Below, piece after piece: positions 1 to 8,621 of a DNA stretch of 52,408 nt. Positions within the stretch are counted from its first letter, which is position 1; every line of letters starts with the position of its first letter. Source of the stretch: Paludibacteraceae bacterium (GTDB taxonomy: Bacteria > Bacteroidota > Bacteroidia > Bacteroidales > Paludibacteraceae); assembly GCA_017450605.1 (NCBI GenBank), contig JAFSTG010000120.1, forward strand, positions 1-52,408, in the 5' to 3' direction. The translations under genes and the position numbers were made by a program. The notes under the pieces were generated by a model. That model was not told where the DNA came from, searched no databases, and saw only the letters and a list, made by a program, of their open reading frames with translations.

Positions 1-1982
1 ATTTTTTCCTTGAACACTTGTTTTATCTCTTCTATGTCGCGGAGTGTAAGTGGCGAATCGCTAAATTGTCCGTCTGCCATTTGCGCACTTACCATCTGTT
101 CTACCATTTCGTTTATCGAATCGGGAGTGTACTGCTGCAAACTACGCGATCGGGCTTCTACGGCGTCAGCCATCATCAGGATACAAGTTTCTTTTGTTGA
201 CGGACGCGGTCCGGGATAGGTAAACAGTTTGTCATCAGGAGTCTTACCAGGATTATCGTTAAGCCAGCTATTATAAAAGTATCTCACTTTGCTTGTTCCA
301 TGATGAGTGAGAATGAAACTAATGATGATATTGGGCAGATTATGTTTTTTTGCAATCTGTACTCCATCTGCCACGTGCGCTATCACAGCCTGAGCCGCCT
401 GCTCGTAGGACATTTCATTAAGAGGATTATACCCATCGCCTTGATTCTCGGTAAAATTCTGAGGAACCGATAGTTTACCTATGTCATGATATAAAGCACC
501 TGTGCGTACCAACAAGGCATCAGCTCCTATCTTCTTTGCGGCCTCGGTTGCCAGATTGCTCACCTGCAAGGAGTGCTGGAAAGTTCCCTGAGCACGCTCG
601 GCAAACTCAAGCATCAAAGCCGAATTGACATTAGTAAGTTCTACCAGTGTAATAGAACTGACGAATCCGAACAAACGCTCTATTACATAAACCATTCCGT
701 AAGCTCCTATCACGAGTACAGCGTTGATAAAGAAATAGAAATACATCCATGGGTCGATAAGATTATACGAGCCTGTTGTAGCAAGAACTAAAGCCGTATA
801 TACAACCGAGTAGGCAACAAAGATAATGAGTGCTGTCTGTGCTAATTGCGAGCGCTGACTTATATCTTTCATACTCCCGATAGCCACCATTCCGGCCGCC
901 ATCTGCAGAATAATAAACTCGAACGGAGCAGCCACCACTATTGACATGAGCAACGTCGTAACTATATGCGTATATAATGCTGTCCGAGAGTCGTAGAATA
1001 CGCGTACCAACACCGGCACCCACATAAAGGGAACAAGATAAATACTGAGCGACGAGAAACGTATCAAGCAACATGCTATTACAGCCACCAAACCTATCAG
1101 CAGGCAGAAGAACAACACATTTCGAACTGAATACATCTGCCTTCTGAACATTAGCAGATACAAGACCAACATCGCCAAGAAATACAGAAGGAGCACAACC
1201 TCGCCTATTACCGAATAGATATTGTGCTGTTGCGTTACGTTTTTTTCTTTGTATGCCTCGGCAAGCGAAGTAAGAATCTGGAACTTTATGGGGCTTACTA
1301 TCTCGCCTCTATCAATTACTTTTTCACCTTTCTGCACCATCCCTTCGGTTAGAGAGACAGACGAGAGCAACGATTGATACATCTGTTCGGAGAGAGTGGT
1401 GTCGTACTCCAAATTCGGCACAAGGTATTTATTAAGATTCATTTCACGCAAATCGTTCACTTCGAAGCGCGAAGCCAATTCAAGAAGTTCCGAGTATGCC
1501 GAGCGTGGCGTATATAACGATTTTATAGTCCGCAGGTCAGCCACTTGCCGACGGTTAACGACCGACACATTCTCGTAACCTTGTTCCATTATGCGGTCGA
1601 TTTCAGCAGCCGTTACCAGACCGCTACTATATATCTCACGCATCTTACCTTCCAACTTACCCCGCAACTGACGACTCAGATTACCGAAATGCTCGGTGTT
1701 GGTCAGTGTTCTAAGCTGAAGTGTTCCTACCGAATCGTTCATCCGGTAATAAGGGGTATAATCACGGAGTGCTATCTCACGTTCTGCCGACAACTGCTCG
1801 GGTGTTTTATAAATAGGAAAATCGAACTCGGCAGTTATAAGTTCGTAGCCCCATGGTTTACCCACCTCAAAGTGATACTGGAAACTGCTCGTTTGCGATG
1901 GGAAAGACTCAAGAATAACCACAAGCAGGCATAAGAATATACCGGCTATGAGTAAATGCTTTAATATTGATGATTTATTCAT
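1..1982 (-). CDS. 7TM-HD family membrane phosphodiesterase (PgpH-like), 3' end beyond window
   Basis: I translated this from the reverse strand; the ATG is at 1982-1980 and the frame stays open to the left edge, so the C-terminus is missing. It begins with MNKSSILKHLLIAG and a hydrophobic anchor, followed by a large extracytoplasmic domain (about residues 30-270), a block of hydrophobic segments (about 280-450) and a cytoplasmic HD domain with LYHDIGKL and THHGTS motifs. This is the architecture of 7TMR-HD proteins. Characterised members such as Listeria PgpH hydrolyse cyclic di-AMP, so that substrate is likely but is inferred here from the family. It lies 27 bases after tadA on the same strand and is probably cotranscribed with it. 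Confidence 0.88.
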   Translation of the reverse strand, partial: MNKSSILKHLLIAGIFLCLLVVILESFPSQTSSFQYHFEVGKPWGYELITAEFDFPIYKTPEQLSAEREIALRDYTPYYRMNDSVGTLQLRTLTNTEHFGNLSRQLRGKLEGKMREIYSSGLVTAAEIDRIMEQGYENVSVVNRRQVADLRTIKSLYTPRSAYSELLELASRFEVNDLREMNLNKYLVPNLEYDTTLSEQMYQSLLSSVSLTEGMVQKGEKVIDRGEIVSPIKFQILTSLAEAYKEKNVTQQHNIYSVIGEVVLLLYFLAMLVLYLLMFRRQMYSVRNVLFFCLLIGLVAVIACCLIRFSSLSIYLVPFMWVPVLVRVFYDSRTALYTHIVTTLLMSIVVAAPFEFIILQMAAGMVAIGSMKDISQRSQLAQTALIIFVAYSVVYTALVLATTGSYNLIDPWMYFYFFINAVLVIGAYGMVYVIERLFGFVSSITLVELTNVNSALMLEFAERAQGTFQHSLQVSNLATEAAKKIGADALLVRTGALYHDIGKLSVPQNFTENQGDGYNPLNEMSYEQAAQAVIAHVADGVQIAKKHNLPNIIISFILTHHGTSKVRYFYNSWLNDNPGKTPDDKLFTYPGPRPSTKETCILMMADAVEARSRSLQQYTPDSINEMVEQMVSAQMADGQFSDSPLTLRDIEEIKQVFKEK

Positions 1983-2009
1983 ATACACTTGTTTTAAGGC
2001 ATTCTACAA

Positions 2010-2456
2010 TTATCTGTGTTGCGAAAAGAAAGTTTTCATCAGTTCACGGCATTTGTCTTCCAGCACCCCTTCCACCACTTCACATTTAGGGTGCAGAGCA
2101 CGTGGAGCATAACTCTTATAACCACGTTTCTCATCGCTCGCGCCATATACTAACCGCCTTATCTGCGACCAACCTATCGCGCCTGCACACATCACACACG
2201 GTTCTACCGTTACATACATACAGCAGTCAACCAAATACTTAGCGCCAAGAGTCTCAGCCGCAGCAGTTATTGCCTGTATTTCGGCATGTGCCGTTACGTC
2301 TTGCAATGTCTCGGTAAGGTTATGTCCACGTCCAACCACGCGGTTGTTGCACACCACCACACAGCCTACAGGCACTTCGCCCTCGGCTGCCGCCAACTCA
2401 GCCTCATGCAAGGCAAGAAGCATATATTGTTCGTCGGATGATAACTGGGTCAACAT
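2010..2456 (-). CDS. tadA: tRNA-specific adenosine deaminase TadA
   Basis: A 148-residue cytidine/deoxycytidylate-deaminase-fold protein. The zinc site is visible as H57-A58-E59 (in VTAHAEIQ) and P86-C87-V-M-C90. TadA converts wobble adenosine 34 to inosine in tRNA-Arg(ACG). A longer frame reaches 2561, but the extra N-terminus is hydrophobic and unlike the family. The ATG at 2456 follows a good Bacteroidota promoter on the minus strand (boxes at 2502-2505 and 2475-2482), leaving a leader of only about 15 bases. The 7TM-HD gene follows downstream. Guanine deaminase-type relatives are the main alternative, but the length and motif spacing favour TadA. Confidence 0.9.
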   Translation of the reverse strand: MLTQLSSDEQYMLLALHEAELAAAEGEVPVGCVVVCNNRVVGRGHNLTETLQDVTAHAEIQAITAAAETLGAKYLVDCCMYVTVEPCVMCAGAIGWSQIRRLVYGASDEKRGYKSYAPRALHPKCEVVEGVLEDKCRELMKTFFSQHR

Positions 2457-2474
2457 AACACAAAAAATGAGCCA

Positions 2475-2505
2475 CAAAGATACAATAATTATTTCATAAT
2501 GCAAA
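2475..2505 (-). promoter_or_regulatory. Bacteroidota-type promoter for tadA
   Basis: On the minus strand, TTTG (2505-2502) is followed after 19 bases by TATCTTTG (2482-2475), matching the TTTG-N19-TAnnTTTG consensus. Transcription would begin about 15 bases before the tadA start. Confidence 0.65.
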
Positions 2506-2565
2506 ACACTTAACTGCATGTGCAAAATATGCAAATTGAATATAGCAAAAATATTATTCAAAATT

Positions 2566-2597
2566 TTTGGCAGTTAAAAATATATTATTTAACTTTG
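2566..2597 (+). promoter_or_regulatory. Bacteroidota-type promoter for the mannose-1-phosphate guanylyltransferase gene
   Basis: TTTG at 2566-2569 and TAACTTTG at 2590-2597 are separated by 20 bases. The promoter lies about 20 bases before the ATG at 2618, and is divergent from the tadA promoter 60 bases away. Confidence 0.7.
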
Positions 2598-2617
2598 CCG
2601 CATATCAATTTTTTACC

Positions 2618-3718
2618 ATGACAAACCACCTCATCATAATGGCCGGCGGCATAGGAAGTCGCTTTTGGCCATACTCACGGAATAACCGTCCGAAACAATT
2701 TCTCGACTTCTTCGGAACAGGGCGCTCTCTGCTGCAAATGACGATAGATAGGTTTCTGCCTTTCATTCCGATGGAGAACATTCTCGTAGTAACCAACGAG
2801 GCATATCGTGGTCTTGTACTTGAGCAAGTTCCTCAGTTAAGCTCATCGCAGATACTATGCGAACCCTGCCGCCGCAACACCGCTCCGTGTATAGCATACG
2901 CCACCGCCCGAATAGCCGCCGATTTGGCAAAAACGAACCGTTATGCAGACGATGCCACTATTGTTGTTGCTGCAGCCGATCATCTTATTACCGACCTAAC
3001 AGCATTTGTGAAAACCCTGACAGCCGGACTAAATTACGCTGCTTCGCATAGCGACATTCTGACATTAGGCATGAAACCTACCCGTCCGGAGACAGGGTAT
3101 GGATATATTCAACTACGCTCGCAACAACTACCACTTGGCATTAACGGCGAAGGTATCTACCCAGTAGTACAATTCCGCGAAAAACCCGACCTTACCACCG
3201 CCCGACAATACATAGCGAGCGGCGATTACCTATGGAACTCGGGAATGTTTATTTTCAGTCTGCCCACAATAATAAACGCTTTCAAGCAATATTTGCCTGA
3301 CGTATGGCAGCAGTTTGAGGAAGGTAAAGACTATATCGGTACAGCCGACGAGCAGCGCTATATCAACGAACACTTCCCTCTATGCAGCAATATATCTATC
3401 GACTATGGTATAATGGAGAAGGCACGTAATGTGATGGTTATGCCGGCTGATTTCGGTTGGTCGGACGTAGGCACCTGGGGGTCGCTCTATGACCTTTCAG
3501 AAAAAGACACACAAGGGAACGTTACCATCCATGCACAAGCAGCCTACTACAACTCGCATAATAATATAGTTACGCTTGAGAATGGCAAACTCGCTGTGGT
3601 AGAGGGGTTAGACGACTATATAATAGTGGAGAACGAAGGAGTTCTGCTAATCTGCCGCAAGTCGTCAGAACAGCAAATTCGCGATTTCGTTGGTGCTGCG
3701 AAAGAAGAGTTTAGATGA
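2618..3718 (+). CDS. manC: Mannose-1-phosphate guanylyltransferase
   Basis: The 366-residue protein makes GDP-mannose from mannose-1-phosphate and GTP, a precursor for surface glycans and GDP-fucose. It opens with the nucleotidyltransferase signature GGIGSRFWP (about residues 10-18) and the RPKQ lysine motif. It also has FREKPD and NSGMFIF motifs and a C-terminal left-handed helix-like end (YIIVENEGVLLICRKS). The phosphomannose-isomerase domain of long bifunctional ManC proteins is absent. I chose the ATG at 2618 because the frame upstream runs through the promoter and adds 17 residues unlike the family. The next gene starts 57 bases later. ManC/GMP-type function is secure; the exact glycan pathway it serves is not. 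Confidence 0.92.
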   Translation: MTNHLIIMAGGIGSRFWPYSRNNRPKQFLDFFGTGRSLLQMTIDRFLPFIPMENILVVTNEAYRGLVLEQVPQLSSSQILCEPCRRNTAPCIAYATARIAADLAKTNRYADDATIVVAAADHLITDLTAFVKTLTAGLNYAASHSDILTLGMKPTRPETGYGYIQLRSQQLPLGINGEGIYPVVQFREKPDLTTARQYIASGDYLWNSGMFIFSLPTIINAFKQYLPDVWQQFEEGKDYIGTADEQRYINEHFPLCSNISIDYGIMEKARNVMVMPADFGWSDVGTWGSLYDLSEKDTQGNVTIHAQAAYYNSHNNIVTLENGKLAVVEGLDDYIIVENEGVLLICRKSSEQQIRDFVGAAKEEFR

Positions 3719-3775
3719 TGATTGAAAGTTTCAAATTTCAGATTTTAGATTCAACAAAATAAATCATATTTAACA

Positions 3776-5734
3776 ATGGGATATTTAAATTTCGACAAGA
3801 CACTGCTTATCAACCTTGAGCGTTCGCTTTCAAAGGAGATGATACGCACCAATCGCGCCGGTGTTTACAACAGTTCAACGTTAGTTGACTGCAACACGCG
3901 CAAGTATCACGGGCAGTTGGTTCTCCCCTTGCCCGAACTCGGAGGCGACAACTTCGTGCTGCTTTCGTCGCTCGACGAAACGGTGATACAACACGGAGCA
4001 GAGTTTAATCTCGGTATTCATAAATACGGAGAAAACAACTTCTCGCCAAACGGACATAAGTATATTCGCGAATTCGACTGCGAAGTGGTTGCCCGTACCA
4101 CCTATCGTGTGGGCGGTGTAGTACTCGCCAAAGAGCGCCTGCTCGTTTCATTCGAGCCACGTATTCTTATTCGCTACACTCTGATTGAGGCTCACTCGCC
4201 TACCACTCTTCGTTTCCGCCCCTTCCTTGCATTCCGCTCGGTTAACTCGTTAACACATGAAAATCCGAATGCCAACAGCAACATGGACGAAGTTCAAAAC
4301 GGGCGTGTAAATCGTATGTATAGCGAGTTCCCGCAACTATTCATGCAGTTCTCCAAACAATGCACTTACACACACGAGCCACACTGGTATAAGGATATCG
4401 AGTATCAGAAAGAACAAGAGCGTGGCTACGATTATAAAGAAGACCTGCTCGTTCCCGGCTGGTTCGAACTGCCTATGAAGAAAGGCGAGTCGATAATCTT
4501 CTCGGCAGGCATAAGCGAGGTTAATCCTCGCACACTGAAAGCCACATGGGAGAAAGAGATAAAACGGCGTATTGTCCGCGACAATATGTTTGCATGTCTC
4601 AAGAACGCAGCATCACAATTTTACAAACGTGAAGGCGACAAATGTCACTTGCTTGCAGGTTATCCTTGGTTTAAAGCAACGGCAAGAGAGCAATTCATGT
4701 CGCTTCCTGCGTGCACACTGTTTATCGACCGCCCTGAATACTGGGAGGCTATAATGGACAAAACGGCCGTCGATGAGGTGCGCTCATTCCTCACCTCTCC
4801 CGAGCAGAGCCAAAAAATAGCCCTCAAAGGGATGGACGAGCCTGATGCACTGCTTTGGTTCATCCATGCCGTTCAGCAATATGCCGACTATGCCGGACTC
4901 GATAGTGCTGCAGAGAAATATGGTCAGCTTTGTGCTGAAATAGTCGAGTTTATTCGCAAGCAACACCATCCTCGTTTGTCGCTTCATTCTAACGGCTTGT
5001 TGTGGATTGATGGTACACGTCAACCATCAACATGGATGAATGCTATGGAAGACGGCCGACCCATAACCCCAAGAACTGGTTATGTGGTAGAGATAAATGC
5101 GTTGTGGTACAACGACCTATGTTTTGTTTCTGAGTTGCTGCGCGCAATGAATCTTATTCATCGCGCCGACCTGATGTCGTATCAGTCGGAACTATGCAAG
5201 TCATCGTTCAAAGAAACATTCTGGAATGGCTTTTACTTAGACGACTTTGTAGTTGACACATACCATAATAAAGAGGTCCGCCCCAATCAGATTTGTGCTG
5301 CCGGTCTGCCGTATTCTCCGCTTGACCGCAAACAGCAGAAAGCAGTGGTTGACATCTGCACCAAAGAGTTGCTTACGCCGCGCGGACTGAGAACTATTTC
5401 GCCAAAGAGCGGTGATTACCGACCTGTATATGTTGGCGGTGAGAAAGAACGCGACCATAACTTCCATAACGGACCCGTTTGGCCATGGACAATAATGATG
5501 TATGCTGAGGCTTATATCCGCGTATATAAACAAAGCGGTATAGGCTTTATGGAAAGAATGCTGGTAGGCTACGAAGTGGAAATGTCGGAACTCACCATTG
5601 GCACTCTCAACGAGATATACGATGGCAATCCACCTTACAAAGGACACGGAGGTATGAGTTACGCTCCGTCGGTTGCTGCAGTAATTTCGGCAATGAAAAC
5701 GGTGAACGACAAAAAGAAAGCACAAGAAAACTAA
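3776..5734 (+). CDS. Glycogen debranching enzyme, amylo-alpha-1,6-glucosidase family
   Basis: A 652-residue cytoplasmic protein. The N-terminal third carries the bacterial/archaeal debranching-enzyme N-domain (NRAGVYNSSTLVDCNTRKYHG, near residues 26-46). The rest is an (alpha/alpha)6 GDE_C domain, ending with HNFHNGPVWPW and GHGGMSYAPSVAAV. The family hydrolyses alpha-1,6 branch points of glycogen or limit dextrin. It is first in a tight plus-strand run with a GT4 synthase (29-base gap) and a GH57 enzyme (15-base gap), a set that Bacteroidota use for making and trimming storage alpha-glucan. No signal peptide is seen. Confidence 0.9.
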   Translation: MGYLNFDKTLLINLERSLSKEMIRTNRAGVYNSSTLVDCNTRKYHGQLVLPLPELGGDNFVLLSSLDETVIQHGAEFNLGIHKYGENNFSPNGHKYIREFDCEVVARTTYRVGGVVLAKERLLVSFEPRILIRYTLIEAHSPTTLRFRPFLAFRSVNSLTHENPNANSNMDEVQNGRVNRMYSEFPQLFMQFSKQCTYTHEPHWYKDIEYQKEQERGYDYKEDLLVPGWFELPMKKGESIIFSAGISEVNPRTLKATWEKEIKRRIVRDNMFACLKNAASQFYKREGDKCHLLAGYPWFKATAREQFMSLPACTLFIDRPEYWEAIMDKTAVDEVRSFLTSPEQSQKIALKGMDEPDALLWFIHAVQQYADYAGLDSAAEKYGQLCAEIVEFIRKQHHPRLSLHSNGLLWIDGTRQPSTWMNAMEDGRPITPRTGYVVEINALWYNDLCFVSELLRAMNLIHRADLMSYQSELCKSSFKETFWNGFYLDDFVVDTYHNKEVRPNQICAAGLPYSPLDRKQQKAVVDICTKELLTPRGLRTISPKSGDYRPVYVGGEKERDHNFHNGPVWPWTIMMYAEAYIRVYKQSGIGFMERMLVGYEVEMSELTIGTLNEIYDGNPPYKGHGGMSYAPSVAAVISAMKTVNDKKKAQEN

Positions 5735-5763
5735 CGATAAAAACAAAGAAACAATATACCGCT

Positions 5764-7020
5764 ATGAAAGCACTAATGTTCGGGTGGGAATTCCCGCCTC
5801 ATATCTTAGGAGGATTAGGCACAGCATCGTACGGTCTGACCCGAGGCATGGCACAGCAAGACGACATGCATATCACTTTCGTCATCCCCAAACCATGGGG
5901 CGACGAAGACCAGTCGTTTCTGCGAATAATAGGTGCCAATTCTGTTCCTATCGTCTGGAAAGATGCTCCATACGACTATGTTCGTAGCCGCATGGAAGGA
6001 AAAATGTCGCCTGAAGAGTTTTACCATCTTCGCAACGGGATACGCTACGACTTCACACGTATCGGCACCGACGATTTAGGTTGCGTAGGTTTCTCAGGAC
6101 GCTATCCCGATAACCTCATCGAAGAAATAGGTAACTATGAAGCAGTGGCTTCGGTCTTAGCACATAGTCTCGATTTCGATATTATTCACTCGCACGACTG
6201 GCTGACCTACCCAGCAGGCGTGTTTGCCAAACATATCTCGGGCAAACCACTTGTTATACATGTTCATGCCACCGACTTCGACCGTTCTCGCGGCAATGTT
6301 AACCCAACGGTATTCTCCATCGAGAAGCGTGGTATGGAAGAAGCCGACCATATAATGTGCGTAAGTAATCTCACACGCCAAACAGTAATCGACAAGTACG
6401 GCATCAATCCCGCCAAGGTTTCTACCGTACATAATGCAGTTGAACCCCTTCCCAATCCTGAGGAGTTTGTCAAGCACCAGCGCAAAGATAAGGTTGTTAC
6501 CTTCCTCGGGCGCATAACGATGCAGAAAGGTCCGGAATTCTTCGTTGAGGCTGCTGCCCGTGTTCTTCAAAAGACGAGCGGTGTTCGCTTTGTTATGGCA
6601 GGCTCGGGAGATATGATGAATAAGATGATAGACCTTGTAGCCAAAAGAGGTATAGCCGACAAGTTCCATTTCCCAGGATTTATGCGAGGCAAGCAAGTGC
6701 AAGAGATGTTGGCAGAATCTGACGTCTATATAATGCCTTCGGTGAGTGAGCCCTTCGGTATTTCACCACTCGAAGCCATGCAAGTGGGCACACCTTCGAT
6801 TATCTCGCACCAGTCGGGCTGCGCCGAAATTCTCACTCACGCCATAAAAACCGACTACTGGGATATCGATGCTATGGCAGACGCCATCTATGCCATAGTC
6901 AAATATCCTGCCATGTACAAGTCGCTCAGCGAATTAGGAAGAGAAGAAGTGAATAACATACGCTGGTACGATGCCGGACTGAAAGTACGTGCCATCTACG
7001 ACAAAGTTCTTAACAGATAA
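5764..7020 (+). CDS. GT4 family glycosyltransferase, probable glycogen (starch) synthase
   Basis: A 418-residue GT-B protein. It begins MKALMFGWEFPPHILGGLG, the glycine-rich N-terminal loop of bacterial/archaeal glycogen-synthase-like enzymes. The C-domain carries VTFLGRITMQKGPEFFVEA and the retaining E-x7-E motif EPFGISPLE (E329 and E337). Its position between a debranching enzyme and a GH57 enzyme supports synthesis of alpha-1,4-glucan from a nucleotide glucose. No GlgC or branching enzyme gene is seen beside it, so the sugar donor cannot be read from context. Another alpha-glucosyltransferase role within GT4 is the main alternative. Confidence 0.85.
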   Translation: MKALMFGWEFPPHILGGLGTASYGLTRGMAQQDDMHITFVIPKPWGDEDQSFLRIIGANSVPIVWKDAPYDYVRSRMEGKMSPEEFYHLRNGIRYDFTRIGTDDLGCVGFSGRYPDNLIEEIGNYEAVASVLAHSLDFDIIHSHDWLTYPAGVFAKHISGKPLVIHVHATDFDRSRGNVNPTVFSIEKRGMEEADHIMCVSNLTRQTVIDKYGINPAKVSTVHNAVEPLPNPEEFVKHQRKDKVVTFLGRITMQKGPEFFVEAAARVLQKTSGVRFVMAGSGDMMNKMIDLVAKRGIADKFHFPGFMRGKQVQEMLAESDVYIMPSVSEPFGISPLEAMQVGTPSIISHQSGCAEILTHAIKTDYWDIDAMADAIYAIVKYPAMYKSLSELGREEVNNIRWYDAGLKVRAIYDKVLNR

Positions 7021-7035
7021 TAAATTCTTACATAT

Positions 7036-8328
7036 ATGAAAAATATAGTTTTTTGCTTTCAAATGCATGCGCCTTATCGCCTGAAACGCTACCGTTTCTT
7101 CGATATCGGCCAAGACCATTACTATTACGATGATATGCTCACCGAAGAGAATATCGAGCACCTCGTAAGCGAAAGTTATCTACCTCTTTGCCAAAATATC
7201 AAAGAGATGATACAGTTCTCACACGGCAAGTTCCACTGCGCCCTGTCTGTTTCGGGTTTACTGCTCGACATGTTCCAGCAATATGCCCCCGAGATGGTAG
7301 ATATCCTCAAAGACCTGTCGCAGACCGGCTGCGTTGAGTTTGTTTCTACACCCTACGCCTACTCGTTGGCAGCAGAGTATAACAAACTCGATTTTGAAGA
7401 GCAGCTACACCGTCATGCCGCCCAAATAGAAGAACTATTCGGACAGAAGCCCACCACGGTATGGAATACCGAGCTGCTTTATTCCGACGAGATAGCAGTA
7501 ACTTTGGCAGAGTTGGGCTACAAAGTGGTGATGACCGAAGGAGCCAAACACGTGCTCTCTTGGAAATCGCCTAACTACGTCTATTCAGCCGCCACTGCAC
7601 CGAAGGTAAAACTGCTGCTACGCAATACTCCTCTTTCCGACGAGTTGGCATTCCATTTCTCCGACCCCGCATGGAAGAACTTCCCGCTTGATGCCGAACA
7701 ATATGCTCAGCGACTGAGCGAACTGCCCGCCGAAGAGCAAGTGATAAACATCTGGTTAGGAGCCGAAACCTTTGGTATCCGTCAGCGTCAGGAAACGGGT
7801 ATCTTTGCTTTCCTCAAAGCGCTTCCTTTCTATGCCTTAGAGCGTGAGATAGGCTTCCTTACCCCCGCTGAAGCCGCCAAGAAACAATCATCGGCAGGAG
7901 CACTGAGTATTCCCTATCCTATCACATGGACGGGCGAGGCAAAAGACTTGGCAGCCTACAACGGCAACGACCTACAGCAAGAAGCGCTCAACAAACTATA
8001 CGCCGTGGCTGAACGTGTACGATTGTGCCAAGACAAACGCTTGAAGAACGACTGGCTGATACTGCAAGACGTAAGCCACCTGCGCTATATGAGCCATACC
8101 GACCCATACGGCACCTACTACGAATCGGCATACGATGCATTTATCAACTACATGAATGTACTGAGCGACTTCCTGCAACTTGTTGACGAACAATATCCGA
8201 CTACTATCGAGAACGAAGAGTTGAACGAACTGCTCACCACCATCAACAACCAAGAGAAGGAAATAGCACACCTCGAAAACGAAATCAAAGCCCTTCGCAA
8301 ACGCAAAGCCGCTGCAAAAAGTGAATAG
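7036..8328 (+). CDS. GH57 family alpha-amylase / 4-alpha-glucanotransferase-like protein
   Basis: A 430-residue cytoplasmic protein. FQMHAPYRL at the N-terminus matches GH57 conserved region 1, VWNTELLY contains the probable nucleophile (E146), and LGAETFG matches region 4. The last 40 residues are a lysine/glutamate-rich coiled coil (NNQEKEIAHLENEIKALRKR), a common tail in Bacteroidota members. It is third in the alpha-glucan operon, where it would hydrolyse or rearrange alpha-1,4-glucan. Hydrolase and transferase activities cannot be separated from sequence. A GC-rich hairpin terminator follows. Confidence 0.87.
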   Translation: MKNIVFCFQMHAPYRLKRYRFFDIGQDHYYYDDMLTEENIEHLVSESYLPLCQNIKEMIQFSHGKFHCALSVSGLLLDMFQQYAPEMVDILKDLSQTGCVEFVSTPYAYSLAAEYNKLDFEEQLHRHAAQIEELFGQKPTTVWNTELLYSDEIAVTLAELGYKVVMTEGAKHVLSWKSPNYVYSAATAPKVKLLLRNTPLSDELAFHFSDPAWKNFPLDAEQYAQRLSELPAEEQVINIWLGAETFGIRQRQETGIFAFLKALPFYALEREIGFLTPAEAAKKQSSAGALSIPYPITWTGEAKDLAAYNGNDLQQEALNKLYAVAERVRLCQDKRLKNDWLILQDVSHLRYMSHTDPYGTYYESAYDAFINYMNVLSDFLQLVDEQYPTTIENEELNELLTTINNQEKEIAHLENEIKALRKRKAAAKSE

Positions 8329-8378
8329 CGAAGATTACGATTACGGTTAGATATTCAAAGTCTTTTGGCTTTTTTAAA

Positions 8379-8425
8379 ACCCCCTCCTCTATCCGCCAAC
8401 CTGCGTAAGAGTGAGGGGGTATTTT
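8379..8425 (+). terminator. Hairpin terminator after the alpha-glucan operon
   Basis: ACCCCCTC (8379-8386) pairs with GAGGGGGT (8413-8420), and ATTTTG follows. The loop is long (26 bases) and the T run short, so efficiency is uncertain. Confidence 0.5.
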
Positions 8426-8499
8426 GTGCGGGTGGTGTTTGGGGCATTACGGAAGGCTTAGCGTTTGGATTGGTGAAGAAGTAAGCTCTCCTGACAGCA

Positions 8500-8536
8500 G
8501 TAGTATCGGTTTACAATATATGTAAACCGATACTAC
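8500..8536. repeat. Perfect 16-bp inverted repeat with 5-base spacer
   Basis: The arm GTAGTATCGGTTTACA (8500-8515) is exactly complementary to 8521-8536 across the spacer ATATA. No T run flanks it on either strand, so it is not a standard intrinsic terminator. It could cap the 3' end of the ileS or GH57 transcripts or bind a dimeric protein. Confidence 0.85.
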
Positions 8537-8541
8537 CCATT

Positions 8542-8603
8542 CTCGCGGCAAGCCTCGTTGTACTCCTCAACGATTATTTTCTTACATGTATCTTCCTTGA
8601 TGA
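8542..8603 (-). repeat. Direct repeat of an internal ileS segment (remnant), copy at 11676-11737
   Basis: Ungapped alignment of 8542-8603 with 11676-11737 gives 56 of 62 identical bases, in the same orientation. The internal copy encodes the IleRS segment EDIGKKISVEEYNEACR; the copy here would read EDTCKKIIVEEYNEACR. Weaker similarity continues towards and across the ileS stop codon if a 12-13 base insertion is allowed. It looks like a decayed fragment of a second ileS. Confidence 0.8.
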
Positions 8604-8621
8604 GCACCGACGTGATACCTG

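Larger units (their letters stand above)
8329..8621. other. Intergenic stretch between convergent GH57 gene and ileS, with inverted repeat and ileS fragment
   Basis: No coding region is seen. The stretch holds the hairpin terminator of the glucan operon, a 16-bp inverted repeat (8500-8536), and a 62-base segment that repeats part of the ileS coding sequence. The repeat and the fragment are listed separately. Confidence 0.8.

Noticed and set aside
763..1934. Several reading frames of 60-130 codons opposite the 7TM-HD gene
   Set aside because: They are antisense shadows: no motifs, no ribosome-binding sites, and the minus-strand frame shows a clear HD-domain protein.
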